This document shows positions 11,166 through 22,354 of a stretch of DNA of 64,000 nucleotides, piece by piece. Below the pieces are notes generated by a model. That model saw nothing but the letters and a program-made list of their open reading frames with translations. It searched no databases and was not told the origin of the DNA. The first letter of the stretch is position 1. Every line of letters begins with the position of its first letter. The translations under genes and the position numbers were made by a program. Origin of the DNA: Hygrophila difformis (taxonomy: Eukaryota > Streptophyta > Magnoliopsida > Lamiales > Acanthaceae); NCBI GenBank assembly GCA_030278955.1, contig JAOANR010000011.1:25858403-25922402 (forward strand). The letters are read 5' to 3'.

Positions 11166-12050
11166 CCTGCAGGGAACCAATACCAATTATAAGGCTAAAT
11201 TCCACACAAGTATTATCAAGCAGAGAACGCAAAAACATCAAATATAGGCCCCAACGGGAGCAATCCAAGAGGGCGTCAAGTCTAATAGTTCATCAACACA
11301 AACCGAAAGGTAGCCAAACCAAAGAACATGCTCAAACAAGTTCTAAAACTCATTGTGACATTTCGTCGAACACGTTATGTGCGCAGTAAACCAAACCCAA
11401 AGTTTACTTACAAATATATGTAAATTGTCCACAAATTAAAGCAATTACTTAATATACGACTCAACATCACATTAGGGCACAAAGCAACAACAATGAAACC
11501 ATTCTCATGCCCGCAATACCAAAGTAAATCGAAAATTTCATATCCTCTCTACAAATCTAAAATTTAGCAAGAACTTTCTCGAATTAAGTACACATTGATG
11601 CACAAATACTTCCAAACCAACGAGAATAGCATCAAATATCATATAAACTCATCAATTTGCATGAATCAAGCCTAAAAATAACAAATCCCCAATTTTTATA
11701 CATAAACCCTAATTTCTATATCCATTCATAAATCAAGTCGTTCAAAGCATAAAAATTAAAATTGGTAAGTGAAAGTAGTAGGTACATACCTTACAAAGCA
11801 AAATCGAAGCTGGAACCGGGAAAATTTGAGAACGAGAGGGTGACTTTGAGAGAAAATGTGAGGTGGTCGCGGATGGGGAAATGGGAAAGTGGTTCGCGGG
11901 GGGCGCGAGACCTTATTTTTCGAACTGCTAGGCCCGCGCGGTCCCCGCGCGCTGAAGCCCCCAGACCGCGCGGACACTGCGCGGGACATGAAGAACGTTT
12001 TATTTTTTTTAAATTTCGAATTTTGCTTTATTTTCTTTTGCTTTACACTA
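11166..12050 (-). promoter_or_regulatory. Promoter/5' UTR region and intron of the antisense gene
   Basis: On the minus strand a GC-rich, CCGCGCGG-containing stretch (12000-11880) is followed by a CT-rich leader and a strong donor, AAG|GTATGTACC (intron starts 11789). The acceptor CCCTGCAG|GATG ends the intron at 11167, giving a 623-nt AT-rich intron in the 5' UTR. This is the arrangement of a normal plant gene with a leader intron. No TATA box could be fixed with confidence. Confidence 0.5.
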
Positions 12051-12150
12051 CTCACTTAACCGATCCTACATCGGTAATATGGTACGCCGACATGGAGCAC
12101 CACATGACATCATTTCGGGCAAGAGACAGTAGGTTGTCTCTCATTTTTTT

Positions 12151-13008
12151 TTGACAAAACTGCAAGAAGCCCTCGGTACAAAAATAAAGATGAGTACCAC
12201 GTTCCACCCCATGATGGATGGACAAACAGAAAGAACGATCCAAACGTTAGAGGACATGCTAAGGGCATGTGTACTAGAGTTTAAGGGAAGTTGGGAGGAT
12301 CATTTACCACTAATCGAATTTTCCTACAACAATAGTTACCATGCTAGCATAGGCATGACACCTTTCGAGGCACTGTATGGACGCAAGTGGCGAAGCCCAT
12401 TGAGCTGGGAAGGGAACAATAGGACTATGGAAGTTGGACCGCAACTTGTGGAGGACATCGCCCAACAAATCAAAATAATCCAAGGAAAGATGAGAGCCGC
12501 GCTAGACCGACAAAAGAGCTAGGCCGACGTGAGACGACAAGAATTGGAATTCCAAATAGGTGTTAAGGTCATGCTAAAGGTATCACCGATGAAGGGTGTG
12601 ATGCGCTTTGGCAAGCGAAGGAAATTGAGCCCACGATACATAGGACCGTATGAGATCCTAGAAAGAGTAGGAAATCTCGAATATCGGCTAGCATTGCCGC
12701 CACAATTCGCTCGTGTCCGTGATGTGCTCCATATCTCACAATTGAAAAAGTATGTACACGATCCGACCCATGTACCCCAACCGGAGGAGATTGATTTTGA
12801 TGATGACCTGAACTACGAGGAAATTCCGGTACGTATACTCAACGTGAAGGAGATAGTAACAAGGAATAAGACCGTGAGAATGGTTAAGGTTCTTTGGTCT
12901 AACCACGAAGCCGAGACGGCAACGTGGGAGCTAGAGGCGGACATGAAGGATCGTTACCCAACCCTATTCCAAGACAATGCAACAACAGTTATGGGGACAC
13001 AACTGTAA
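12151..13008 (+). pseudogene. Integrase C-terminal half and chromodomain of element A
   Basis: Truncated pol remnant aligned to residues of about 874 to 1155 of the element B polyprotein. It starts inside the integrase core just after the second catalytic Asp ([14 protein letters not shown]), retains the third catalytic residue in DGQTERTIQ, and continues through the GPY/F-like region to the chromodomain ([19 protein letters not shown]). An in-frame TAG at 12520-12522 replaces the Tyr codon of element B (KSYADV) and cuts the frame. The protease, RT, RNase H and N-terminal integrase are absent. Kept sequence here may matter for RNA or reverse-transcription signals near the 3' end rather than for protein. 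Confidence 0.88.
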
Positions 13009-13277
13009 TCTTAAGAGGGGAGGATGTAACGGCCCGAATATTTCCGGATATTTTTGTCCGACTGTCAAATAAACAAATTCAAATTGTTTTGAACTACGTA
13101 ATGACTTGATCCCTTCACGGGGTACGTAGGCAACTTGGAAATTTCAATTCTTGGTTCAGTCAAATAATAACAAACAACAACACACAATAATACAATCGCT
13201 TGATCAAACAATTCCCGAACTCGCGAGATGATAAAGCACAACTTCGAGGACGAAGTTGATTCTTAAGGAGGGTAGAT
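13009..13277 (+). other. 3' untranslated part of A with polypurine tract
   Basis: Short non-coding segment between the pol stop and the 3' LTR, related to the same segment of B. A purine run AAGGAGGG close to the LTR start is the likely polypurine primer for plus-strand synthesis; a second purine-rich run AAGAGGGGAGGA lies just after the pol stop. Confidence 0.65.
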
Positions 13278-15766
13278 TGTAATACCCGTAAATTTTAGGA
13301 TATAAAATAAGAATTTAATCCGATGAGAAAAGAGGTCTTGTTTCCGAGAACCCGTAAAGTCGAAAATGCACGGATGTCGAAAGACGACGATTTAGGAGCC
13401 GACAAACCCAAAACTGATGGACCTAAGATTTCAAACATGAAATCAATTTAAGTCGGAATAAATTTAGGATGGGAACCGTAATCCGAGAATGACCCGGAAA
13501 ATCGAGCCCGAAAACACGGAAGGATAGAAGTCCGAAAGAGAGGAGGAAAAGACCCGACGGATCGGAACGCACGGACCCGCCCGGACCGAGGTCCAGGCGG
13601 AGGCCGCGCGCTGGCCGCACGGGGTTTGGCCTTCCAGCGCGCCAACCCCGCATGACACCCCAGAATGCGGCCATTCGCGCGATCATGGCGATTTCTTGCC
13701 AAAATTATAACACCCGACGATGGAAAGTAGATTTTGGACGGGGGAAGGAGTATTAGGATGACCTAGGGTTAATTCCCACCCCATTTGTTAGCCTCCAAAC
13801 CTCCTCTACTCTCTCAAACTCTCCCAAAGTCAAAACACCCTTCCGACGAACTTCCGGCGACCAACGACGACCGTAGGAATGTGTAGATCAAGGTTTACAT
13901 CCCTTAGATCATTGGTAAGGCGTACTCAGATTCCTTTTCTCATTTTTATCTCCAATCCTTAATCTAACTTTCGAATATTGGACTTGTAAACACGTTCGTG
14001 ACCGAAGGAGGAAGAGAACGTGTGCAAGGATCCGTTCGTAGTAGCTTTGGACAAGTCGAGCGACCCTAGGACGACTCAACAACACCATTAAAGTAAGTTG
14101 AGTCCTTTCATATCAATACGGGTGGCTTAGGGGCGTCCGATTTAGTGACTTTGTAACGAAACGTAAAAATCGAACCTAAAAACCCTATCTTGCGCAATTT
14201 CTGAAATCCGGTTAAAACTCAAATTTCGAGAAGCCAATCCGAGAAACTCAAAACTAGACTTTTTATCCTAATACATTAATCTATGTGGTGTAAAAATTTC
14301 AGACATTTTCGTTATCGTTTGCTATTTCAAATCGCATCAAACATAAACTGCCTTGTTAAAACTTTCCGAAACACTGACAGTGAACATGTCCGAACTTTAT
14401 GAGCGTGTTTCTATATTTTCTAGACCGAATTGATCTTTGCAATCTAATGAAAGTTGTAGATAATCATGTATAGTATGTGCATATACAATTTCAGAATTTT
14501 TGGAGTCCATTTGGTGTGTCAAAACATCAATTTTCCGAACTGTGGTAAACCTGAAACCCGACAGTGTATATGTTGTGCAATAAACTCGATTTTTGACATG
14601 TTTCCTCAACTTATTTCGAAATCGTTAAAACACGAAAGTTGTTCGTTAGGATGTTTTTGATATACTGTGAAATGTTCGGAATTTTTGAACTTGAAATGAA
14701 TTTTTAAATTAAAAAGGCGTAAAATGTGACGCCAACGATTTAAAATCGAAGAGATTTTGAAATTTCGAAATAAACGGTCGAGACCTTGAAATACGATACA
14801 TCTATACTTTTGAAAAATCCCGTTACACTAAATCGAAATGATACATGAGATATTTGGTGGAGGGTGAGTGCTCTGCAGGGTGCCCCTCTAGCCTTTCTCT
14901 TCGGGCCTATAATGGACGAGAGAATTTAGATGAGATACTACGCCAAACGGCGGGAGATACATGGCCTACACTCTCGGGATTATACGTATGGATTTCCCGA
15001 GGCTCCGGAGTATTTTGGGTATGGTAGATACGGCTGCGGCCGCCGGATTACCGGCTACACAAGAAATATACGAAACGGCTGCGGCAGCCGGATGACCGGC
15101 TACACTAAATATTGAGAAACGGTGACGTAATGGGGACAATTAAAAGACTTAATACTTCTTACGTATTTATTTATTTATTCTTTTCTTTAAATCTTGCATT
15201 TAAATTTATGTCTTAAATTTTATAACATGTTGAATTATTATTTATGAATTTAATGCATGTTTAAATATATAATTAAATTGTTTATTTTTTTTAAATTGGT
15301 AAATAGAATATTTTTGTATGCATGCCTAGGAGTAAAACTTAATTATTTAATTAAACCCCTTTATTGGTATGTTAGGATCGACTTACTCAATATTTTATAT
15401 ACTGATAAAATTGTTGTTTTTATCTTTCTTTCAGAGTACGGAGATAATGCATAGCATGTGCATTAGGAGATGAAATTATTAAATATTGTTTTATCGCTTT
15501 TTATGATACTTGCATATCGGGCATGTAAATCCCGAGTTTTGGCCTTGTCGGCCCACTTTACATTTTCCGCTGCGATATATTATTATTACTACTATATGTT
15601 TGGATGATACTTATTATCATTTTTAAATAAATTCCGGACTTGTTTTACAAACCCTTTGCAATACCTATAGCCTTGCACCTCTTTAGTAAGCTCGGAGAAT
15701 CCGTGTCTTGCTAGGGTGGTGTGGTGGTGACATCCCGGCCTGGGTTATCAAATCCGGGGTGTTACA
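13278..15766 (+). repeat. 3' LTR of element A (full length)
   Basis: 2489 bp with TGTAATACCC start and GTGTTACA end; same termini and the same conserved blocks as the 5' LTR, differing by scattered substitutions. Contains a GC-rich segment with CGCGCG motifs (about 13580-13680), a CT-rich leader-like stretch (13795-13860), and the pair of splice-like signals described separately. Confidence 0.93.
13915..15434 (+). promoter_or_regulatory. Candidate LTR intron of A (complete copy in the 3' LTR)
   Basis: Donor-like CATTG|GTAAGG at 13914/13915 and acceptor-like TTTCAG ending 15434 bound a possible 1520-nt intron. The hairpin 15387-15405 has one mismatch here (TCAATAT in the 5' arm), but the CTGAT branch-point consensus is intact 29 nt before the AG. 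The same arrangement occurs in four other LTRs in the window. Confidence 0.5.
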
Positions 15767-15771
15767 AGCAA

Positions 15772-18700
15772 GCTACCTACATACGAACAGCTTGTATCCA
15801 TGGCTTGGAGTGATCGGGCTGGTTGCTTCTCTTTGCGCCTTGCCCAATCGAGAAGGTCGTCCATGCAACATTATCCAAGAGAGGGCCAGCGCATTAGAAA
15901 AAGAAGTTGTTACGAAGACAAGACGGGCTTGAGAGGACTTTGTCCAATGTTGATTGCTACTGTTTGGTCCTACTGGAAAGGAGACTTCAACAGGAATACC
16001 AAGATATTCTGTCACAGGAGGAAACATTTTGGTTTCAAAGGGCGAAGGAGGATTGGGTTAGGCTTGGTGATTGCAATACGCGATTCTTCCATGCTCAGGC
16101 CAAATTCAGACATCATCAATAGAAGATACTGGGCTATTTCTAAATGATGGGTCTTGGTGTTCGGATCTGCAGGTTCTACAAAATTCAGTTGGGTAATTTT
16201 ATGTAGATCTCTTTACGGATGGAGGCAGCGTTCATGGCAGTGGGACTTTAGCTCCCTTGCCGCCAATATCGGAGGTGGGGTGTACTATTGACAGTGGCGA
16301 GGTATCGGGACAGGAAGTGGTTGAGGCTTTGAATCATTTTAAGCCTTTAGCAGAGCCGGGTCCTGATAGGTTCCCCGCTGCTTTCTATAAGAAATATTGG
16401 CATCTGATTGGTGACGATGTTGTTGGTATGGTGAACAAAGCATATGTGTCCGGTAGTATTGCTGAACCTTTGGTGAAGGCCTACATATGTCTGCTCCCAG
16501 AGACTGCTTCGCCTTGCAATGTGAAGCAATTCAGGCGAATCACCCTTTGTACCGTGGCTTATAAGTTTGTGTCTAAGGTTATTGTAAATCGGCTTCGGTC
16601 AGTTTTGGAGAAATATATCTCGCCATTACAGTCGGCCTTCCTCCCAGGCTGCAAGACGGTAGATAATTCTATCATTATGCAGGAGTTGATTTATTCTTTG
16701 ACACGGCATAACATTCGAGCTAAGGCTTTGATTCTTAAGATCGATCTTGAAAAGGCTTACGACAATGTTAGGTGGTCGTTCATCCAAGAGTGTCTTGAGC
16801 AAATGGAGATACTGGCTGTCTTGAGATGGATTATCATGGCCTGCGTGGAGTCTCCGGAATTCTCTATATTATGGAATGGAGTGCCATTGGAAGGGTTCCG
16901 ACCAAGTAGGGGTTTAAGGCAGGGGGATCCCCTCTCCGCCTATCTTTTCAATATTGTCATGGAAAGGTATTCGAGATCAATTGAGAAACATGTTGGCCAA
17001 GGGATTTGGCATCCGGTTAGGTTATCGGCTGGAGTGAGGTATTTCCCACTTGCTTTTCGTCGACGACTTAATCCTTTGTACAATGGCTAATGAGGCCAGT
17101 ATTGGCTGCCTCACGGACACGCTTACTTTGTTTGCGCAATGCTCCGACCTTAAAGTTAACTAGGCCAAGTCATGTGTGTTTGCTTCGGCCTGTGTTACTC
17201 AATTCGAGAAAAACTGGTTCACCGCGGTTGCACCCTTTGTCTTCACTACTAGTTTGGACACGTATCTTGGCTTCCCTATGCACAGTGGAAGAATATCTGC
17301 TAATTCTTACTCGTTCATTCTTGAAAAGATGGATTTGCGGACTACATCATGGGCTGTGCGGCTGTTAAATAAAGCTGGTAGAGCTACCTTAGCTCGACAT
17401 GTGTTGGCAGTTGTTCCGTCTTATTGTATGCAGATAATGTGGCTACCGAGGAGTATTGTGATAAAATGGATTAGTGGTTGAGGCGATTCATCTGAAAAGA
17501 CTGGTCCGGCCATGGCATCAACTTGGTGGGTTGTGACTGCGTTACTCGACCTAAAAATCAAGGGGGCTTGGGGTTCAGAAAGGCCCGGGACACCAACTCA
17601 GCTTTACCGGGGAAGCTTTGCAGCGACTTATTCATGGGTAGGGAATCTAGGGATAAGCTATGGTGTCGTTTATTAAGGGATAAATGTTGCCGGCTGGGGA
17701 GGCACTTCGTCTAGCTCCGGCCCGCAGGCTCTCCGGTGTGGAGAAGCATATGCAAAGCTGCCAAGCAATTTATTCATGGATTTAGATTTAAACTAGGGAG
17801 TGGGCAGTGCTCGTTTTGGTTCTCCCCTTGGTTTAAGGGGCAGGAGCCAGACCCTTATATCCCTGTTATTGATACTTGTGATACTGAGGTCCGTGTTACT
17901 GATGTGGTTGGTGACAATGGTTGGAATCTCAGCTCTCTTCGTTCCATTATTCCGCATGACACCCGGTTGGAAATTATGGCCTAGCCAGTGCCATGTCTGC
18001 ATGCATCTGTGAATGATGAGTGGACATGGAAAGGTTCATTGGATGGGCGCTACACGACTCGGTCAGGTTATAAATTTCTCATTGGCTCAGCTTTGAATGG
18101 AGTGGATTGGCGTTGGCTGTGGGATTCTTCATTCCCTAAGCGTGTTTATTTTTTCCTATGGCTGCTCTATTGGGATGCTATTCCGTGTTAATTTATTACG
18201 GTATCATAGCCAACTAGCAGCTTCTCCGCTTTGCGAAATTTGTGGCGTCCATATTGAGGATTGGACACATTGCATCTTCCTTTGTGAATGGATAGGCCAC
18301 GTTTGAGGAAGATCAATGTCTGTATTTCTCTGGATCTTGACACATTGGATCGTCCTAACATTCGTAATTGGCTTCGTGGATGTTTCAATCTTTTGGGACA
18401 TTATTTGTGGCGGGCATCTGACACATTTGGAAGGAGAGATGCCAACGGGTTTTCAAAGGTTGCTCAACGTCTCACCTAACCATTATCAGGCAGATTTATC
18501 ATTTCCAGTCACTCTTGGATAAAGGAAAGGGTCAGACACCTGTGGTGAGCTCCCTTCCACGCCATGTCTGTTGGAATATGGGGTCTTGGTTGGGGGTGTA
18601 TGTCCATTCAGATGGTTCTCGCATGGAAGAGAGGAAGCAGGCTGGATTCAGGGCAGTGCTGAGACATGGATGGTAGCTGGATCGTGGGTGTCTCGGGTTT

Positions 18701-18960
18701 CCTCAGGGACACGTCTGAACTTCATGCCGAAATAGCCGGGCTGATGCATGGACTGAAAGCTGGTGTTGATAACAGTGTGAATGAACTCTGCAGTGTCACA
18801 GACTCTATGGAATCCTTACGTTTGATTTATGGCAACAGGAATAATTCTCACTGGTTGGCTGCTTATTTGGCTAAGATTGATGAATTAAGGAGTTCTCTTC
18901 ATGTCTGTCACTTCCAACATATCTTACGTGAAGGCAATTGATTACCTTGCGAAGCGTGGG
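15772..18960 (+). pseudogene. LINE ORF2, reverse transcriptase, zf-RVT and RNase H domains, broken
   Basis: Second half of ORF2, which copies the element RNA at the nicked target. The frame is broken several times but motifs follow the expected order: finger/palm motifs in 16257-17030 (LILKIDLEKAYDNVRW, GLRQGDPLSAYLFN), then, after a frameshift, the active-site FVDD at 17056-17067 (usual FADD). The thumb and connection follow in a third frame. A zf-RVT-like segment (PKRVYFFLW ... CEICGVHIEDWTHCIFLC) lies at about 18135-18300, and an RNase H domain (DGSWIVGVSGFLRD, ELHAEIAGL, VTDSMES) at 18666-18941. Frameshifts and stops show it is long inactive. Confidence 0.9.
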
Positions 18961-19159
18961 GTGGAGGATGAACAATTTTTCACGACTTGGGCATATCCTC
19001 CGGATGCTCTTAGACCTATCCTGGCGGTGGATGCAACAAGCACTTGGTTTCCTCGAGCTCACTGACTCAGTTGTCTGATGTCGATGTTTCTTTATTTTCC
19101 TAACCTGTTCTTAGTTTTCACATTTCTCCATGTATTGATTGTTTTGCAAAAAAAAAAAT
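15772..19159 (+). mobile_element. L1-type LINE, 3' half
   Basis: Continuation of the LINE after element A. It ends with an A-rich tail (19148-19158) followed by the 14-bp target duplication that also precedes the LINE at 4403. Confidence 0.9.
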
Positions 19160-19173
19160 AATATAGTGAATAT

Positions 19174-19569
19174 GTGGATGTATTCAGGGCAGGTGCTTAG
19201 GGGTGCATCATGAGCCGCTGCTCAGGGTTTCACATTTTGTGGGGCCTCACTTAAAAAAATATAGATAATTTATTTAAAAAATTACAAATGTATATCACAT
19301 GGGAAAGTAGAAGTTCAGTATTTGTTAATATTTTACTACTAATTAATTTTATTATTATCATTTATTGTTGGGCTTATGATATTTAATTAATTATATTATA
19401 TTCAAATTATATTTTTATTAGTTTAAATTTAGCTTAGTTTGATTGAAATATATAGCTAGCACTTATAGCATAATAATTCCTTCTATCTTTTCTAGTGAAA
19501 TTTTCTATTGAAAGAATGTATATTTTGACAAAGTTCAATAGTGTGTTCTACACGACTAACTATAAATGA
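19174..19569. other. AT-rich intergenic sequence
   Basis: No coding or terminal-repeat signal. A GGGGCCTCAC phrase near 19240 and CAGGGCCTCC near 20895 look like pieces of one older repeat that was split by the palindromic MITE, but this is only suggestive. Confidence 0.35.
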
Positions 19570-19872
19570 GGGATGAAGCGGAAAAAAGGCCAATATAGTC
19601 CTTTTTTTTACAAAAAAGCCAAATCAGTCATTTTTTTTAATTTTTGGCCAATTTGGTCCGCTACATGTACTAATTACGTCCCAATCGGTCCTTCACCCAC
19701 TAATTATGCCCTAATTACACATTTTAGGCCAAATCGGTCCCATTTTTTTTTTCCAAAAATCTAAATTGGTCCATTATTAATTTTTGCCCCTTTTCATTCA
19801 GTCCAATGCACATTTCAAACTACTAATAACTCAAATTCGATATAAGTAAAAATTCTAAAATTTCGATATTTA

Positions 19873-20121
19873 CTCCCTCCGTCCCACTTGTATTGTCCCA
19901 TTTTGACTTTTGACACTGTTCATTGATCAACTTTGACCTAATGTTATCACAATTATATCAACAAAAAATATAGTCAAGTTCGGTCTTATTAGATTCGTCC
20001 AATCGTGTAGTTTTAAAATATATATTTTTTATAATTTTAACTTTTCTACATTTTAAGATATTAACTGCTAAACAAAGGCATTGGACTGCGTGTCAAAAAG
20101 TTTTGAGACATTTCAAATGGG
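19873..20121 (+). mobile_element. Stowaway-type MITE fragment inside the palindromic MITE
   Basis: CTCCCTCCGTCCCAC, the typical Stowaway terminus, starts directly after a TA at 19871-19872. The other terminus is incomplete, ending at AATGGGAC near 20121, so the copy is truncated. Confidence 0.65.
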
Positions 20122-20125
20122 ACAG

Positions 20126-20268
20126 ACACGACGAGATGAATCTAACAAGATTCGACTTGGCTCATTTTAATTTGTATATCTAGGTCCGTCTCTTCGTGTT
20201 AATAAGGGACCTAGATATACAAGTTAAAATGAGTCAAGTAGGATCTTGTTAGATTCGTCTCGTCGTGT
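20126..20268. repeat. Inner palindrome in the centre of the MITE
   Basis: Arms of about 62 nt (20126-20187 and 20206-20268), reading ACACGACGAGATGAATCTAA against its reverse complement with a few mismatches, around a loop of about 18 nt. It is separate from the outer arms. Confidence 0.75.
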
Positions 20269-20571
20269 AGTTTATAAATATCGAAATTTTAGAATTTTTA
20301 CGTATATCAAATTTGAGTTATTAGTGGTTTGAAATGTGCATTGGACTATATGAAAGGAGGCAAAAATTAATAACGGACCAATTTAGATTTTTTTTTAAAA
20401 AAGACTGATTTGGCTAAAAATATGTAATTAGGGTATAATTAGTAGGTGGAGGACCAATTGGGACGTAATTTGTATATGTAGCGGACCAATTGGGCCAAAA
20501 AATAAAAAAGAACTAATTTGATTTTTTTGTAAAAAAAAAGGACCATATTGGCCTTTTTTCCGGGATGAAGC

Positions 20572-21271
20572 TGTTAGAGAACTGAGAGATATAAATTTTG
20601 ATATGGGCTGAAGTTTTTAGTTTTATACAAGTGTTTTTAAAAATAGCACAGTCAAAAAAATTAATTAAATTTAAAAGTAGTTTTCAAAAGCTCGCGAAAG
20701 CTATTAAGGGTAGCTTTTGTTTGCAGAACTTGCAGCTACAACCATTAAAAACTAGTTTAAAGAACGTGAGCATTATTTTGATATAAAATTTAAAACTCCC
20801 CGAAACTTCTGAAAGCTTATAAAAAATGCACACAGGACTGACAAGTAGTAATAAAATATAATTTATTTTATAAGGCCTATTTTATACTTTCGCTCAGGGC
20901 CTCCGAAATGTCCAGGAAGGCCCTGGATGTACTGACTAGTTTTATTACCAACTGTAGTGAATACATTAGATAAAGATCTGCCAAATATAATGTACTCGGC
21001 ATGATTATGACTTATGTTATATTTTTTAGCTGAAGAACTTATACATGCTAGTAAATGGGATGTGAGAGCCCATACCATATAACTTACATGCTATTTATTT
21101 GATATTTATATTTTGTATAATTTGTTAGTCACAAAAGTGGCCAAATTAGAAAGATTGTTTATAGATTTCAAATAAATATAAAACATCCAATTTCCATGAG
21201 TATGTGATACTTAAAAATTTAATGACATTATGTATGATAATGGGAATATTGAGTTCATTGATTAAAAAGTA
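20572..21271. other. AT-rich intergenic sequence
   Basis: No supported gene or repeat structure beyond low-complexity AT-rich runs; see the possible split older repeat around 20880-20930. Confidence 0.4.
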
Positions 21272-21440
21272 CTCTCTCCGTCCCACTTGAAATGTCCTAC
21301 TTCCGTATTTGGATGTCCCATTATAAATGTCTTGTTTCTATGAATAGAAATAATTTTTCCTTTCACAAGTATATGGACCCCACTCCATCTTAACTCCCGT
21401 GCGCAACAGTAACAAGACGTCTCAAATGAGACGGAGGGAG
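21272..21440. mobile_element. Stowaway-type MITE, complete
   Basis: 169 bp flanked by TA (21270-21271 / 21441-21442). Starts CTCTCTCCGTCCCACTTG and ends CATTTGAGACGGAGGGAG in inverted orientation, the standard termini of eudicot Stowaway elements. Confidence 0.88.
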
Positions 21441-21641
21441 TATTAAGGATCGCCCAAATGTAAATCAATTATTCTATAACCAAGAACATAATCGTGGTTA
21501 ATTGATGTATTTAATTGGATATGTTTTGCATATCCAAAGATTACAAGCATGCCAAGTTAATATTCATTTAATTACCAATTATGTAAATTAAGTATCAATT
21601 ATGTTTATTATTCAAGATAACAACCTAATCGTCTACTTGCA

Positions 21642-22112
21642 GTACCTACTTCTGCTTCTCTTCAGTCGCATGCTTTGTCTGTTCCATTGTTCAACGGGCT
21701 TAACTTCTCGGAATGGAGCGAGCAAATTTAGTTTTACCTTAGTGTTTTGGATTTGGATTTGGAACTTCGATATGAAACACCGATTATTATTACTGACTCT
21801 AGTAGTGATTTCGAAAAATCTGCTTATGCAATTTGGGAAAGATCAAACAGAATTAGCTTAATGTTTATACGAATGAGTACTGTAGCATGCAATATCAACT
21901 CTGCACTTCACAGTACAGAAAGTGCAATGGAATGTATGAAATCAGTGGAAGAACGTTCCCAATCCGCTAATAACTCTCTTGCTGGGACATTGATGGCTAT
22001 TTTAACCACCATGAGGTTTGATGGTTCTAATTGCATGTATGAGCACGTCCGTGAAATCACAATTATTGCAGCAAGACTCAAGTCTTTAGGATTGGCTGTG
22101 GATGAGAATTTT
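21642..22112 (+). pseudogene. Copia E gag, N-terminal part
   Basis: Structural capsid protein fragment. The start of the recognisable frame reads VPTSASLQSHALSVPLFNGL, then NFSEWSEQI, the typical N-terminus of plant copia Gag (UBN2-like), and meets a TAG immediately afterwards. A second frame (from about 21747) continues with WERSNRISLMFIRMS and EHVREITIIAARLKSLGL, so at least one stop and one frameshift are present. The protein continues beyond the inserted LTR at 24045. Confidence 0.8.
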
Positions 22113-22354
22113 TGTAATGACCCATTAATCTATGAGTTGGGCCTTCTTCTTTTTTTTTTTTTTTTTTTTGGTTTAAACTAGTATTAGAGCCCAGCTTCTA
22201 ATTTGGCGCAAGAGGGTTTTAATAGGGGTTTTATGCTTATTTTTTTATTTTTTATTTTAGATTAAGAAGCAAAGAAGTGAAAGGGGAAGAAGACAGTCGG
22301 TCTTGGAGGAAAGGAAGAAGTGTGGAACTGTGAAGGAGTTCTTGTGCTCGTTTG

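Larger units (their letters stand above)
6785..15766 (+). mobile_element. LTR retrotransposon A: non-autonomous chromovirus relative with an antisense gene
   Basis: 8982-bp element with TG...CA termini and 5-bp target duplication AGCAA (6780-6784 / 15767-15771), inserted in LINE ORF2. LTRs: 6785-8380 (internally deleted) and 13278-15766. The LTRs, leader ORF and C-terminal integrase/chromodomain are clearly the same family as element B, but the gag-protease-RT-RNase H block is missing and about 2.4 kb holding a gene on the opposite strand is in its place. Lacking its own polymerase, it could only have moved using proteins from a B-like element. Confidence 0.92.
19580..20561. mobile_element. 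Large palindromic MITE, Mutator-like, 10-bp target duplication
   Basis: 982-bp non-coding element whose two arms (19580-19872 and about 20272-20561) are inverted repeats nearly 300 bp long. It begins GGAAAAAAGGCCAATAT, ends with the reverse complement, and is flanked by GGGATGAAGC (19570-19579 and 20562-20571). Long terminal inverted repeats with a 9-10-bp duplication fit a Mutator-like non-autonomous element. The centre contains a Stowaway fragment and a second, smaller palindrome. Confidence 0.85.

Noticed and set aside
13019..13040. Second LTR start after the first polypurine-like run in A (GGATGTAACGGCCCG)
   Set aside because: No partner copy near the 5' end, and the true LTR start at 13278 has matching termini and target duplication.
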